Assembly: GCA_040755715.1 (NCBI GenBank)
Contig: JBFLXN010000149.1
Coordinates: forward strand, 1 to 6,691
Direction of reading: 5' to 3'
From: JBFLXN01 sp040755715 [NCBI: Candidatus Edwardsbacteria bacterium]
Lineage (GTDB): Bacteria > Edwardsbacteria > AC1 > JBFLXN01
Length of the DNA: 6,691 nucleotides
How positions within the stretch are numbered: the stretch's first letter is position 1; the number at the start of each line of letters is the position of its first letter. A program made the position numbers and the translations under genes. The notes under the pieces were generated by a model. The model did not search any database. It was not told the origin of the DNA and saw nothing but the letters and a program-made list of their open reading frames with translations. Shown here piece after piece: positions 1 to 6,256 of this stretch.

Positions 1-1922
1 AGGTCCATACCTGGGACCTTTCTGCAACATACGATGCCAAGAATATTGAATGGGGGATGTTCCATCACGACATCTATCATACCGGAAATTACCACTTTGT
101 TCCTGGACAACTTACTTCTTATTCTTCTCTTGCCACCGCCTATAACAACGGGCGGAAGTTGGTGAGAGTGCCAAACACTGATGACTTGTGGGTCACCTAC
201 GAATCAGCAAATCATATCTTTGCGACTTTTTCTGCAGACGGCGGAAAGAATTGGAGACTACCCGTTTTAGTAGGAGAAGGAAAATTTCCAGCGATTTCGC
301 TTGCTCCTGATAACAAACCACATCTCATCTGGCTCAAAGGCTCTGACCAATTACTCTATTCCAAATATGACGGCACTACCTGGAGCACACCATACTTACT
401 CTACAAGGCTCCATTTCATCCAGTACCAATGACAATTCCTCCCGCACCCTCTTTTGTTGTTGACGGAAACTACAGAGGACATATCACCTGGAAGATACAA
501 CCATTAGGTCCGAATGGAAAAACTGCCAGAATCTGCTACGCAGGCTTTGACACAAAGTCTCCTTCTCTTTTACAGCCGGAAGTGGTAAGTATGGTCTATT
601 ACGGAGTAGAACTGGACTACGAAGCATTTTCTTGTCTTGCTTTAGGGCCATCCCCTTCATACGAACCATACATCGTTTGGAACGACAACGGTCAAATTCT
701 ACATCGCTCAAAGAAGACAGGAGTCTGGTCTTCCGTAGAGACAATTCATACAGGGATTTCTCCCCGTTTGGGGTATCCATTTGTTAGCATCTATGGAAAT
801 AACATTTCTGCTCTCTGGACCGAAGAGGATGCTTCAGGATTGTCTGAAATTTATCGCTCCACTAAATTATTAGAAGACGCCACCTGGAGTTCACCAACGG
901 ATGTAAGTGGAACACCCGGCAACTCTACTTATCCTGTTTCTGCCAATAGTGCCTACGCAGTCTGGTGCGATAACACATTGGGTAACTGGGAAGTCTATTT
1001 AATCAATCATCAATTAATTGATGTAGAAAATGTAAGCAAGACCACTGCATCCTCTCTCTATCCTCATATCTCACTTCGTCCAACATTTCGCAGAGATTAC
1101 ATCTATTTCATCTGGGCTGAAAGAGACAGGACGCCTTATGAGGTAAAGTCAAAAGTGGTTGCATTACCAACGATACCTACTCCCTACTTCGTAATTAAAG
1201 CAAGTGGCGTTGAACCGTCTCCATATTGCGTACAAAAAGACACCTATTTTGTCTTTGGCAGTGAACCCTATCAGAGTGTAGATGCGGGCTCCACTACTTT
1301 GGTCTATCATCTTTGGGGTCTGAATCCTGAAATGCGATATCGTCTGGAAGTAGTTTCGTATCATGAAAGTTCAGGTGAGTATAGACAGATGCTTGACATT
1401 GATGGAACAGAGCATAAACTAATCAAATTTCAATCTGGAATTCCTGAGACGACGGTTTGTTGGTTCCCTGCGGCGACTTACAAAGATGGCGAAGTTTTCC
1501 TAACGATTACCAGAAAGAAGGGCGACTGGTCTATGGTGGCAGGAATAAATCTCTATCAATTTGAGCGAGAGGAAGTAGAGGAAGTAGGGGAACAAGCAAA
1601 AGGTGCCACTCAGACTTCCGAAGGTTTGAACACCTCTTTACCAAAGGTGTATGCACTTGGACAGAGTTACCCCAATCCATTCAATCAGTCATCAGTTATC
1701 AAGTATCAGTTACCGGTTGAAAGTGATGTGTCTTTAAAAATTTACAATGTCTGCGGCCAGTTAGTAAAGACTTTGATTCAGGAGAAGCAGAGACCTGGAT
1801 ATTATTCTGTGCAATGGAATGGAAAGAGCAGTGAAGGGAGAAGTGTAGCATCTGGCGTTTATTTCTATCGCTTAACTGCCGGTGATTTTTCAGCGACAAA
1901 GAAGATGATTCTGGTGAGGTAA
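1..1922 (+). CDS. Secreted beta-propeller protein with T9SS type-A C-terminal sorting domain (5'-partial)
   Basis: The frame is open from base 3 to the TAA at 1920-1922, so the gene enters from outside the window. The ATG at 57 is probably an internal Met, since the preceding codons read as protein and the WGMFHHDIYHTG context resembles internal motifs of large secreted FCB proteins. The next ~370 residues hold five or so degenerate blades built as hydrophobic-strand, W, then K/S-rich strand, then W (PHLIWL, PYIVWND, SALWTEE, AYAVWCD, YFIWAE). A clear Asp-box, SADGGKNW, lies at 231-254, as in sialidase/BNR propellers, but no catalytic sialidase residues are recognisable. A beta-rich segment follows at about 1180-1560, then an acidic linker. 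The C-terminal domain (1644-1919) has YPNPFN at 1668-1685 and ends GVYFYRLTAGDFSATKKMILVR-like, typical of the T9SS type-A/FlgD-like fold. By family knowledge this signal directs export across the outer membrane. The substrate or binding partner is unknown. Confidence 0.9.
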   Translation, partial: VHTWDLSATYDAKNIEWGMFHHDIYHTGNYHFVPGQLTSYSSLATAYNNGRKLVRVPNTDDLWVTYESANHIFATFSADGGKNWRLPVLVGEGKFPAISLAPDNKPHLIWLKGSDQLLYSKYDGTTWSTPYLLYKAPFHPVPMTIPPAPSFVVDGNYRGHITWKIQPLGPNGKTARICYAGFDTKSPSLLQPEVVSMVYYGVELDYEAFSCLALGPSPSYEPYIVWNDNGQILHRSKKTGVWSSVETIHTGISPRLGYPFVSIYGNNISALWTEEDASGLSEIYRSTKLLEDATWSSPTDVSGTPGNSTYPVSANSAYAVWCDNTLGNWEVYLINHQLIDVENVSKTTASSLYPHISLRPTFRRDYIYFIWAERDRTPYEVKSKVVALPTIPTPYFVIKASGVEPSPYCVQKDTYFVFGSEPYQSVDAGSTTLVYHLWGLNPEMRYRLEVVSYHESSGEYRQMLDIDGTEHKLIKFQSGIPETTVCWFPAATYKDGEVFLTITRKKGDWSMVAGINLYQFEREEVEEVGEQAKGATQTSEGLNTSLPKVYALGQSYPNPFNQSSVIKYQLPVESDVSLKIYNVCGQLVKTLIQEKQRPGYYSVQWNGKSSEGRSVASGVYFYRLTAGDFSATKKMILVR

Positions 1923-1928
1923 ACCTCT

Positions 1929-1962
1929 CCCTTTATCCCTCTCCCAGTGGGAGAGGGAAGGG
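1929..1962. repeat. GC-rich intergenic hairpin (CCCTCTCCC / GGGAGAGGG)
   Basis: A perfect 9-bp inverted repeat (1937-1945 with 1949-1957) closes a 3-nt loop. An outer CCCTT/AAGGG pair (1929-1933 with 1958-1962) extends the stem across a small internal bulge. It starts 7 bases after the stop codon of the T9SS gene. No T-tract follows, so it is not a canonical rho-independent terminator. It could protect the mRNA 3' end or be a dispersed palindromic repeat; its composition is far more GC-rich than its surroundings. Confidence 0.65.
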
Positions 1963-1978
1963 TGAAGTCTAAAAACCC

Positions 1979-1997
1979 GTCCCGATAAAATCGGGAC
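1979..1997. repeat. Small palindrome GTCCCGAT-AAA-ATCGGGAC
   Basis: A perfect 8-bp stem with a 3-nt AAA loop, lying 17 bases after the previous hairpin. There is no T-tract. Its compact form suggests a REP-like dispersed repeat, but only one copy is present in the window, so the repeat status is inferred. Confidence 0.6.
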
Positions 1998-2012
1998 CGC
2001 TACAAACCTCCA

Positions 2013-2048
2013 GGTGATTTTACTGCTACGAAGAAGATGGTTTTAGGG
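2013..2048 (+). pseudogene. Remnant of a T9SS sorting-domain C-terminus
   Basis: Twelve codons read GDFTATKKMVLG. They match the last residues of the upstream T9SS protein (GDFSATKKMILV, 1881-1916). The nucleotides match at 26 of 33 positions between 1881-1913 and 2013-2045, with differences mostly at third positions. There is no upstream domain and no stop where the family would end; the frame runs on into G-rich sequence and the terminator. It is best explained as the leftover 3' end of a second T9SS gene or a decayed tandem duplicate, with the two hairpins at 1929-1997 lying between the copies. Confidence 0.65.
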
Positions 2049-2073
2049 GAAAGGGGCTGGGGGTTAGGTCAAA

Positions 2074-2120
2074 GAGGGCATTCCAATTTATTCAGAGAAA
2101 AGGGATGCCCTTCTTTTTTT
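2074..2120 (+). terminator. Rho-independent terminator
   Basis: The stem pairs 2074-2084 (core GGGCATTCC) with 2102-2112 (core GGGATGCCC), allowing G-T pairs, around a 17-nt loop. The T-rich run TTCTTTTTTT at 2111-2120 follows directly. It would end transcripts arriving from the T9SS gene and separate them from the tmk transcription unit. The loop is longer than usual, so efficiency may be moderate. Confidence 0.75.
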
Positions 2121-2121
2121 C

Positions 2122-2150
2122 TTGCTTTTGTCTTTCTATTTTGCTATACT
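2122..2150 (+). promoter_or_regulatory. Predicted sigma70-type promoter for tmk
   Basis: TTGCTT (2122-2127), a 17-base spacer, then TATACT (2145-2150) preceded by TGC, which gives an extended -10. The -35 begins right after the terminator T-tract, a usual compact terminator-promoter junction. A start near 2157 would give a roughly 190-base leader that contains the palindromic element at 2163-2287. The same nine bases, TGCTATACT, recur in the promoter at 6590-6618. Confidence 0.5.
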
Positions 2151-2162
2151 TTATCAATATGG

Positions 2163-2287
2163 AATCACAGATTAACACAGACAAAGATCAAATTGAGTTA
2201 TTGGGTCATTGAGTTAATGTTTAATAACTTAATGACTTAATGACCTAATTACCTTTTCAAGCAATCTGTGAAAATTCGTGTAATCCG
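2163..2287. repeat. Nested palindromic element with CACAGA-type outer arms and 8-bp inner repeats
   Basis: The outer arms are 2163-2181 (two CACAGA cores 10 bases apart) and 2263-2287, whose reverse complement carries GGATTACACG and TCACAGATT; they pair imperfectly. The inner arms 2203-2216 and 2233-2246 match 11 of 14 as an inverted repeat. The right inner side holds three tandem 8-mers, CTTAATGA, CTTAATGA and CCTAATTA (2228-2251). No ORF of substance lies inside. The element would fold within the tmk leader if the promoter at 2122-2150 is used. It resembles the elements at 6155-6225 and 6446-6517 in architecture. Confidence 0.6.
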
Positions 2288-2332
2288 TTTCCTAGATGGT
2301 TGCTTATAATCGCTGGAATCATCTTAAAATAC

Positions 2333-2339
2333 AAGGAGA
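2333..2339 (+). promoter_or_regulatory. Shine-Dalgarno site deciding the tmk start
   Basis: AAGGAGA lies 7-8 bases before the CTG at 2347, but inside the coding frame if the ATG at 2296 were used. No comparable purine-rich site precedes that ATG. This is the main argument for CTG initiation. Confidence 0.55.
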
Positions 2340-2346
2340 GTTCATC

Positions 2347-2985
2347 CTGTCAGAGAAGAAGGGTCTTTTTATTACCTTTGAAGGCATTGAAGGCTCGGGT
2401 AAGACAACGCAGGCGAAGAGACTTTTCTATTTTCTGAAGCGCCAAGGTTTGTCTTGTGTGTTTACTCGGGAGCCGGGTGGCGGAAAGATTTCTGAAAAGA
2501 TTAGAAGAATTTTACTTGAGCCTCAAAATTCTCAGATGTGTGCCTTAACCGAACTCTTCCTCTATGAAGCCAGTCGGGCACAACATGTTCAAGATATTAT
2601 TAGACCTGCCTTGAAAACCGGAAAGATTGTCCTCTGTGACCGCTTTGCTGATGCTAGTCTAGCTTATCAAGGTAAAGGAAGAGGACTGAATCTGAACTTG
2701 ATAAAAGAGTTAAATCAGTTGGCTATGAATGGTCTCAAACCAGACCTGACTTTTTTGATTGACTTGCCAGCAGAAAAAGGATTGAGAAGAATCAACCACA
2801 AAAAAGACCGGATTGAAAGAGAAAAAGAAAAATTTCACCAAAGGGTGCGTCTGGGTTATCTCAGACTGGCCAAACAGGAGCCAGAAAGAATTAAAGTGCT
2901 TGATGGGAGAAAAAGGATTGAAGAGTTACAAAATGAGGTGAGAAAAATCACTGCCAGATGCATTAAAATCAAAAAGAAAATATAA
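2347..2985 (+). CDS. tmk: Thymidylate kinase (dTMP kinase)
   Basis: A cytoplasmic kinase that phosphorylates dTMP to dTDP with ATP in dTTP synthesis. Counting from the CTG at 2347 (212 aa, normal for the family), the P-loop GIEGSGKTT is at about 13-21 and the substrate-binding TREPGG at about 40-45. DRFADASLAYQG, the DR(Y/F) motif, is at about 98-109. A lid and C-terminal helix region, DRIEREKEKFHQRVRLGYLRLA, is at about 154-175. An in-frame ATG at 2296 would add 17 residues (MVAYNRWNHL...) unlike family N-termini and has no ribosome-binding site. The CTG is preceded by AAGGAGA (2333-2339) with ideal spacing and yields SEKKGLFITFEG, the usual family start, so CTG is preferred here. The last codons (reading CIKIKKKI) lie inside the left inverted repeat of the IVP element and are unusually A-rich, suggesting the native 3' end was replaced. 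The function call is secure; the start is not. Confidence 0.93.
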   Translation: MSEKKGLFITFEGIEGSGKTTQAKRLFYFLKRQGLSCVFTREPGGGKISEKIRRILLEPQNSQMCALTELFLYEASRAQHVQDIIRPALKTGKIVLCDRFADASLAYQGKGRGLNLNLIKELNQLAMNGLKPDLTFLIDLPAEKGLRRINHKKDRIEREKEKFHQRVRLGYLRLAKQEPERIKVLDGRKRIEELQNEVRKITARCIKIKKKI

Positions 2986-3305
2986 AAAATCAAAAACACA
3001 TACCCAAAATATGAAAACTAAAGATGGATAAGAATAGAGCAAAAGAAGAATTTAAAGAAAGAATTCACAAATACATAATACGATTAGTAAAGTTCTTAAG
3101 TAAATTGCCAAAATATGATGTAACTCGAGAAATTATTAGTCAACTTATGCGAAGCGGCACAAGTATAGGAGCAAATTACTTTGAAGCTTAGAGTGCGAGT
3201 TCAAAGAAGGACTACCAGAATTTCTTTAGCCATTCTCTAAAGAGAGATAGTTTTTATGTTTTTGGTTTGTGTATTTGATATTTTATTTTTGATTTTTGAT
3301 ATTAA
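2963..3305. mobile_element. Inverted-repeat-flanked element carrying a broken IVP/S23 gene
   Basis: The left arm 2963-3018 and the right arm 3250-3305 are 56-base imperfect inverted repeats. They align without gaps, with 46 matches counted by hand. The inner 30 bases (2989-3018 with 3250-3279) match 25 of 30 and include non-trivial ACACA and ACC blocks, so this is more than A/T bias. Between the arms are 231 bases filled by the IVP-family pseudogene. The left arm overlaps the last seven codons and stop of tmk; the right arm ends about 48 bases before the peptidase start. In 23S rRNA intervening sequences, IVP genes are also bracketed by complementary ends that form a processing stem. Here the unit sits between protein genes, which suggests an orphan or transposed form. 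No target-site duplication is obvious. Confidence 0.6.
3024..3251 (+). pseudogene. Broken 23S rRNA intervening-sequence protein (S23/IVP four-helix-bundle family)
   Basis: The ATG at 3024 opens a 55-codon frame, MDKNRAKEEFKERIHKY..., with the family signature RSGTSIGANYFEA (residues 43-55). It stops at TAG 3189-3191. The same frame continues after the stop with SASSKKDYQNFFSHSLK, exactly the expected continuation of the family, so the TAG is a point mutation inside a once-intact gene. After SLKRDS the sequence runs into the right inverted repeat and stops at TGA 3276-3278. The family is usually about 115-125 residues, so the last third is missing. There is no good ribosome-binding site before the ATG. 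Relatives form pentameric four-helix bundles (related to the Avd accessory proteins of diversity-generating retroelements); their function as free-standing genes is unclear. Confidence 0.82.
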
Positions 3306-3335
3306 AACCTGAGGTTTAAATGAATCAATCTAATC

Positions 3336-3345
3336 AAAAAGGAGG
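3336..3345 (+). promoter_or_regulatory. Strong Shine-Dalgarno site for the S41 peptidase
   Basis: AAAAAGGAGG with 7 bases to the ATG at 3353. It falls inside the frame if the upstream ATG at 3320 were the start, and no such site precedes that ATG. The start at 3353 is therefore preferred. Confidence 0.8.
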
Positions 3346-3352
3346 AATTTTA

Positions 3353-4906
3353 ATGTTTACTAAAAGGCGTTTCATAATTATCATCGCCAGTGTAGTAGTC
3401 CTCAGTCTAGCAGTAGGCGGTCTGCTGGGACGCGGTGTCTTTGCCATCAGAGATAACATCTATGAAAATCTGCGTTCCTTCAGCCAAGTTCTGACTTTGA
3501 TTCAGGAACACTATGTGACGGAGGTTCAACCGAAGAAATTAATCTTTGCGGCTATTAAGGGAATGATTTCCTCGTTAGACCCATATTCCCAATTCTTAGA
3601 ACCACAGGATATGCGGGATTTAAGAGTTAGCACGCAAGGCAGATTTGGTGGTCTCGGTATTCAGATTGGAATTAGAGACAATGTTCTCACCGTTATTTCT
3701 CCTATGTTTGGCACCCCGGCTTACAAAGCCGGAATTCAAGCCGGCGATAGGATTGTGAAAATTGAAGGAAAATCTACCAAGGGTATCACCACTGATGAAG
3801 CGGTAAAAAAACTGCGCGGTGAACCTGGCACCCAGGTAACCATTACTATTCAAAGAGAAGGTGTTTCAGAATTGATGGATTATACCATTACCCGGGCGAT
3901 TATTCAAATTGATTGTATTCCTTATTATGGTTTGTTAAATAACCGGATTGGGTATATTGAGTTGGTCAACTTCTCCGAAAAGGCAGGCCCTGACATCGCT
4001 CAGGCGATTGATGAATTAGAGAAAGAAAAGATTCAAAGCCTGATTTTAGACTTGCGCTACAATTCTGGCGGGCTCCTCAACGAAGCAGTGGAAGTCGCCT
4101 CTAACTTTATTGACCAGGATTCGGTGATTGTCTCTACTAAAGGAAGAGAACCTCAACAGAACAGAGTCTTCAGGTCCCTAAAATCGCCACTTTATGGCAA
4201 ATATCCTCTGATTGTTCTGGTTAATGAAGGGAGTGCCAGCGCTTCAGAAATTGTAGCCGGGGCCATTCAGGACTGGGACCGGGGATTAGTTTTGGGACAG
4301 CGAACTTTTGGAAAAGGTTCGGTCCAATCAGTCATTCCCTTGCCTGATTCCTTAGGACTAAAACTAACCGTGGCAAAATATTATACTCCGAGTAATAGAT
4401 GTATCCATCGCGACGTCCCAGAAGAAGATACCACCGCTTTGGAAGACACCACCAAGTCCAAAGAAATTTTTTACACGGTGGGTAAATTCCATCGGAATGT
4501 CTATGGTGGTGGGGGAATTGCTCCGGACATAGTTCTTGAGTCTCCCCAAATGGGTAAACTCGCTCAGGATTTAGTTAGAAAGGGGTTATTTTTTAAATTT
4601 GCGGTTAAATATACCGTAACTCATAAACCCGCTCAAGATTTTGAAGTGAATGCCGAAATGTTAGAAGAATTCAAGCGATTACTGAGCGAAGAAAAAGTGT
4701 CTTACGAATTACCAGAGTTTAAGGAGAGTGAAACTGACATAAAGACCCAGATAAAACGAGAAATTTTAGCCAAACTCTACGGTGAGAAAGCAATGCTCAG
4801 ATTCTTTATAGATAATGACCCTTGGGTAAAAAAGGCGATAGAACTTCTCAAAGTAAATAAAACCGCCGAGGCTTTATTGAAAGCCGGTATGGCTGAAGCA
4901 AAATAG
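3353..4906 (+). CDS. C-terminal processing peptidase, S41 family, membrane-anchored
   Basis: A periplasm- or outside-facing serine protease of the CtpA/Prc type, which clips C-termini of envelope proteins. Numbered from the ATG at 3353 (517 aa), residues 3-6 are basic (TKRR), followed by a single hydrophobic segment at about 7-25 that acts as signal anchor. A helical cap with SLDPYSQFL follows at about 74-82, then a PDZ domain at about 95-170 opening with GGLGIQIG and containing AGIQAGDRI. The peptidase core has DLRYNSGG at 233-240 and NEGSASASEIVAGAIQD. The catalytic set by family alignment is Ser296, Lys321 (FGKGSVQ) and Gln325. A short acidic insertion (PEEDTTALEDTTKSKE) precedes the GGGGIAPD motif at about 385-392. 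A helical C-terminal tail of about 120 residues follows, as in many longer FCB homologues. An upstream ATG at 3320 would add 11 residues but has no ribosome-binding site. The only possible promoter is a weak TTGATA/GATATT pair at 3275-3303, inside the right repeat of the IVP element; read-through from tmk is equally likely. Confidence 0.95.
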   Translation: MFTKRRFIIIIASVVVLSLAVGGLLGRGVFAIRDNIYENLRSFSQVLTLIQEHYVTEVQPKKLIFAAIKGMISSLDPYSQFLEPQDMRDLRVSTQGRFGGLGIQIGIRDNVLTVISPMFGTPAYKAGIQAGDRIVKIEGKSTKGITTDEAVKKLRGEPGTQVTITIQREGVSELMDYTITRAIIQIDCIPYYGLLNNRIGYIELVNFSEKAGPDIAQAIDELEKEKIQSLILDLRYNSGGLLNEAVEVASNFIDQDSVIVSTKGREPQQNRVFRSLKSPLYGKYPLIVLVNEGSASASEIVAGAIQDWDRGLVLGQRTFGKGSVQSVIPLPDSLGLKLTVAKYYTPSNRCIHRDVPEEDTTALEDTTKSKEIFYTVGKFHRNVYGGGGIAPDIVLESPQMGKLAQDLVRKGLFFKFAVKYTVTHKPAQDFEVNAEMLEEFKRLLSEEKVSYELPEFKESETDIKTQIKREILAKLYGEKAMLRFFIDNDPWVKKAIELLKVNKTAEALLKAGMAEAK

Positions 4907-4955
4907 GGTCATCTCCAAACCGAAACGAGCTTCACAACCAATAACCGTAACCCCT

Positions 4956-6140
4956 GTGGTATTTGACCCCTTGAATCCTTTATCTCAAAGGCAAATGACC
5001 CCGGCGATAGAATTCCGAAACCTGCAGGGTTCTGCCCTGCATGATTTTCCCTATCCTCCAAAAAGAAGAAAATGCCCTCACTATGCCTTAGTTTCAATCA
5101 CTGAATCTGGCTGTTGTATTCATAAGTGTCCAGTCTGTTATGCCCGAGCCTATCTTTGGAGTGCTGATGATAGGCTCGTTCTTTATCAAAATCTCCCTGA
5201 AAAAATTGACCGTGAACTCTCTCAATTACAGATTGCCCCCCCTCTCTATCTCAGTCAAATAACCGATTGCTTACAACCCGTTTCCGAAATTAGAGAACTG
5301 ACAGTTAAAATCATTAGGGTAATTCTAAGACATCAAGTCAGTTTTCATCTCGTCACTAAGAGTGCTGATGGCCCCTTTGAATTGATTGAAAGAATTCCTG
5401 AACTTTTAACTTATCCTTACTGGTATCTTTCAATGACCATTGAGGCAACTCCAGAAAAGCAAGAAATCACCTCTACTTTTGCCTCTCCGATTGAGCAACG
5501 ACTTTGGACGCTGAGGAAACTTTGTCAGATGAAAATGGCAATTACTGCCCGCACTGACCCTTTTCTCTTGGGTCTAATGAAAGCTGAAGACGCCCTCTGG
5601 TTGGTTCAACAAATCGCTAAGACGGGTGTGAAACATATCGTTTCTTCTACGGGCTACTTCAATAGGATTTCTATGAGGAGAGTATTAGAAGTCCTGGAAA
5701 AATCAAAGTGGAGAGAAAATGTCCCGCAAGTCCTTAAAGCCTATCGCTGTAATGAGGAGTTACTTATTTCCATTGACCCTAAAAAGAGATTTACTGTGGA
5801 CTGGCAAACAAAGGTGCGATACCATCGTTGGCTGAGACAAAAGGTGGAAAGTTTAGGAATGACCTATGCGGTTTGTCAGGAATTGCCGAAAGAATTTGAT
5901 TCAGTAGGCATTAGACACTGCGAAGGGATAGAAAGAAATTTTGTTCACTTCAAAGATAAAGACGGAGTCTTCTGCCCAATCTCTGATTGTTTCGGTGATT
6001 GTCTGCGCTCCTGCCCAACCTCTCCAAAGCCCCCTTGTGGGAAAAAGGAGTTGCTATATCAATATCCCTACAGACTGAAAACTCTGAAGATGTTCAATAA
6101 GCGAAGACAAGAAAAATTATTTCTCCCTTCAGGCTGTTGA
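4956..6140 (+). CDS. SplB-like radical SAM protein (COG1533 type) with extra C-terminal cysteine cluster
   Basis: Residues 54-61 form C-IHK-C-PV-C, the CX3CX2C motif that binds the [4Fe-4S] cluster and S-adenosylmethionine. The following barrel strands read like the spore-photoproduct-lyase-related family: YLSQITDCLQPVSE (98-111), FHLVTKSADG (130-139), YLSMTIEATPEKQ (157-169), then SPIEQRLWTLRKL and TARTDPFLLGL. The C-terminal part contains Cys322 and Cys340, 345, 349, 353 and 361 (CX4CX3CX3CX7C), a likely second metal or Fe-S site not present in classical SplB. Actual DNA repair is not demonstrated, and many COG1533 members have unknown substrates. The GTG at 4956 has no ribosome-binding site. 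The frame is open back to 4881 (after TGA 4878-4880), with a possible CTG at 4893 overlapping the peptidase gene, and a downstream ATG at 4995 preceded by a weak AAAGG. The gene is probably co-transcribed with the peptidase, 49 bases upstream. The start is uncertain; the family is not. Confidence 0.88.
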   Translation: MVFDPLNPLSQRQMTPAIEFRNLQGSALHDFPYPPKRRKCPHYALVSITESGCCIHKCPVCYARAYLWSADDRLVLYQNLPEKIDRELSQLQIAPPLYLSQITDCLQPVSEIRELTVKIIRVILRHQVSFHLVTKSADGPFELIERIPELLTYPYWYLSMTIEATPEKQEITSTFASPIEQRLWTLRKLCQMKMAITARTDPFLLGLMKAEDALWLVQQIAKTGVKHIVSSTGYFNRISMRRVLEVLEKSKWRENVPQVLKAYRCNEELLISIDPKKRFTVDWQTKVRYHRWLRQKVESLGMTYAVCQELPKEFDSVGIRHCEGIERNFVHFKDKDGVFCPISDCFGDCLRSCPTSPKPPCGKKELLYQYPYRLKTLKMFNKRRQEKLFLPSGC

Positions 6141-6154
6141 GAAATACTTGAAGC

Positions 6155-6225
6155 CACAGAGACCACACTTCCGAACTTTTGAGCTTCTGAGCTTCTGAAG
6201 TTAGGAATTCTCTGTGTGCTCTGTG
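6155..6225. repeat. Nested palindromic element with CACAGAG arms and 8-bp inner repeats
   Basis: The left arm CACAGAGACCACAC (6155-6168) pairs with GTGTGCTCTGTG (6214-6225) over 12 bases with a 2-base bulge. Inside, AACTT (6174-6178) pairs with AAGTT (6198-6202) and encloses two tandem copies of the 8-mer GAGCTTCT (6181-6196). The element begins 15 bases after the radical SAM stop and may act as its mRNA 3' end. It has no T-tract, so it is not a canonical terminator. Same design as the element at 2163-2287. Confidence 0.6.
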
Positions 6226-6256
6226 ATTAAATCAACATCTTGAAGGCTGAAATACA

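Noticed and set aside
484-780. A 98-codon minus-strand frame inside the T9SS gene
   Set aside because: Antisense to a well-supported coding region; composition fits a shadow frame and no family is recognisable. The same applies to minus-strand frames at 1164-1364, 1699-1899, 3620-3853, 4364-4549 and 4909-5097.
2037-2240. A 67-codon + strand frame beginning in the T9SS relic
   Set aside because: It reads through the terminator stem, the T-tract, the predicted promoter and part of a palindromic repeat; no ribosome-binding site. Only its first codons are meaningful, as part of the relic.
3189-3191. Reassigned UAG codon (read as glutamine) to rescue the IVP gene
   Set aside because: TAG is the natural stop of the S41 peptidase at 4904-4906, and none of the long genes contains an in-frame TAG, so recoding is unsupported.
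3275-3303. Promoter TTGATA-17-GATATT before the peptidase gene
   Set aside because: The -10 matches only 4 of 6 in a stretch of nearly pure A/T where such matches are common; kept only as a possibility in the peptidase entry.
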